From: CAVUCH01 sp963763095
Lineage (GTDB): Bacteria > Acidobacteriota > Vicinamibacteria > Vicinamibacterales > JAENWD01
Assembly (NCBI GenBank): GCA_963763095.1
Contig: CAVXNR010000030.1
Span: forward strand, 186,001-250,000
Reading direction: 5' to 3'
DNA length: 64,000 bases
Made by a program: the position numbers and the translations under genes. Positions 63,343-64,000 of this stretch are shown here, one piece after another; position 1 is the first letter of the stretch, and each line of letters starts with the position of its first letter. The notes below the pieces were generated by a model, which made no database searches, was not told the DNA's origin, and saw nothing but the letters and a program-made list of their open reading frames with translations.

Positions 63343-64000
63343 TCGCGCCGCAGTCCGCTGGCTCGCCCCCCGATGGCGGTGGCCGTGCGGATGGTGAGGA
63401 TGCGGAACGCGGAGATTGCCACCGCGATAATCCCGAGCTGCGCGACCGCGTCGAGGCGCAGTGACGCTCCGGCCGCAGCAAAGAAAATGACGAGCACGGG
63501 AAGCGCGCCTTCCTCGACGGCCACCCGCAGGACGTCGCCGCGCGGCGGCGCGATGTTCTCGACGACGAGACCGGCGGCGAGGGCGGCGAGCAACGGTTCG
63601 AATCGCAGATACGTCGCCTCCAGCACTCAGCAGGACGCAGAGCCCCAACAGCACCAGCGTCACCTCTCGGCCTACGAACCGGAGGTACAGCGCAAAGCCG
63701 GCGCCGAGTGCCGCGCCATAGGCCAGCGACCCCGGGATATCCCAGAGCAGGTGCACGGCGATCCCGACATCGTGGCTCGTGGCGTGCCCGGTGGCCCACG
63801 CGGCGAATTGCATGGCGACCGTGAACGACAGGATCAGCACGAGATCGGCAAAGATCACGGTCGTCAGGATGACATCGCTCAGCGGGCCGCGTGCCCGGTT
63901 CTCTGTGAGCACCGCAATCGTCACGGTGGGCGAAAAACTGATCACCACGACCGTGAGCACGACGGCGAGCGCCAGGCGCGCGAGTCCAACCGCGTCGGGA
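63135..64000 (-). CDS. Cation/proton antiporter (CPA2/Kef-like), partial, frame break near 63628
   Basis: C-terminal part of a polytopic antiporter that runs off the window end, so its start is not seen. The first frame has VVVISFSPTVTIAVLTENRA, with the discontinuous-helix motif typical of CPA transporters, and FADLVLILSFTVAMQF. After VLLGLCVLLS near 63628 the frame breaks and LEATYLRFEPLLAALAAGL continues. The second frame includes LVIFFAAAGASLRLD and SLVWMGLVSQAGVTLGLAVI. It exchanges K+ or Na+ for protons. The C-terminus ends GEIGRMDE with no regulatory TrkA domain visible. Confidence 0.82.

Overview
The window is a high-GC chromosomal segment from a Gram-negative-type bacterium. Its many secreted or lipid-anchored proteins, an Acidobacteria-type VWFA protein, and the overall gene mix fit the phylum Acidobacteriota, possibly class Vicinamibacteria. 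That placement is inference from gene content; no rRNA is present. Genes are dense, on both strands, with few and short intergenic gaps. No prophage, complete insertion sequence or CRISPR array was found.

Layout. 1-1.3 kb: F0 ATP synthase a and c subunits ending at a clear terminator. 1.3-6.6 kb: DMT exporter, secreted lipoprotein, and a beta-lactamase-fold/NamZ fusion. 6.8-11.5 kb (minus): DUF420 membrane protein, ABC-2 exporter, heme O synthase and an M23 peptidase. 11.6-12.6 kb: tRNA-Glu followed by a small graveyard of gene fragments. 12.6-31.4 kb: mixed metabolism (M24 peptidase, deacetylase-fold enzyme, proline racemase-family protein, KDPG aldolase, dipeptidase, OsmC, DGQHR protein, PxpA, MFS, DUF2339, acyl-CoA ligase). 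31.4-40.7 kb: complete arginine pathway, argC-B-D-NAGS-J-F on minus and argR-G-H on plus, diverging from a shared control region with two near-identical promoter/operator copies. 40.8-58.7 kb: FabI, BON lipoprotein, flavin reductase, c-di-GMP protein, deoxyhypusine synthase-like enzyme, QueC/QueD, UbiE, CoA-transferase, a glutaredoxin read through an in-frame UGA, SIMPL protein, AlkA-type glycosylase, LolA-fold protein, membrane MutS and DJ-1 protein. 58.9-63.3 kb: a sulfur-carrier cysteine synthesis cluster (CysM, JAMM protease, CysO-MoeZ-rhodanese fusion, cysteine desulfurase). The window ends inside a cation/proton antiporter.

The most notable items are a probable selenocysteine glutaredoxin (UxxC, with a hairpin at a bacterial-SECIS distance), the carrier-E1-rhodanese fusion beside the protease that could free its Gly-Gly tail, a c-subunit with a sodium-type ligand set, and intergenic tandem repeats with a common 7-base period but unrelated units.

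Quality caution: more than 20 single-base frame breaks interrupt otherwise conserved genes, including argB, argC and ubiE. This pattern is better explained by indel errors in the assembly than by real gene decay. Where both halves are recognisable the gene is given as one feature, with the break position stated.
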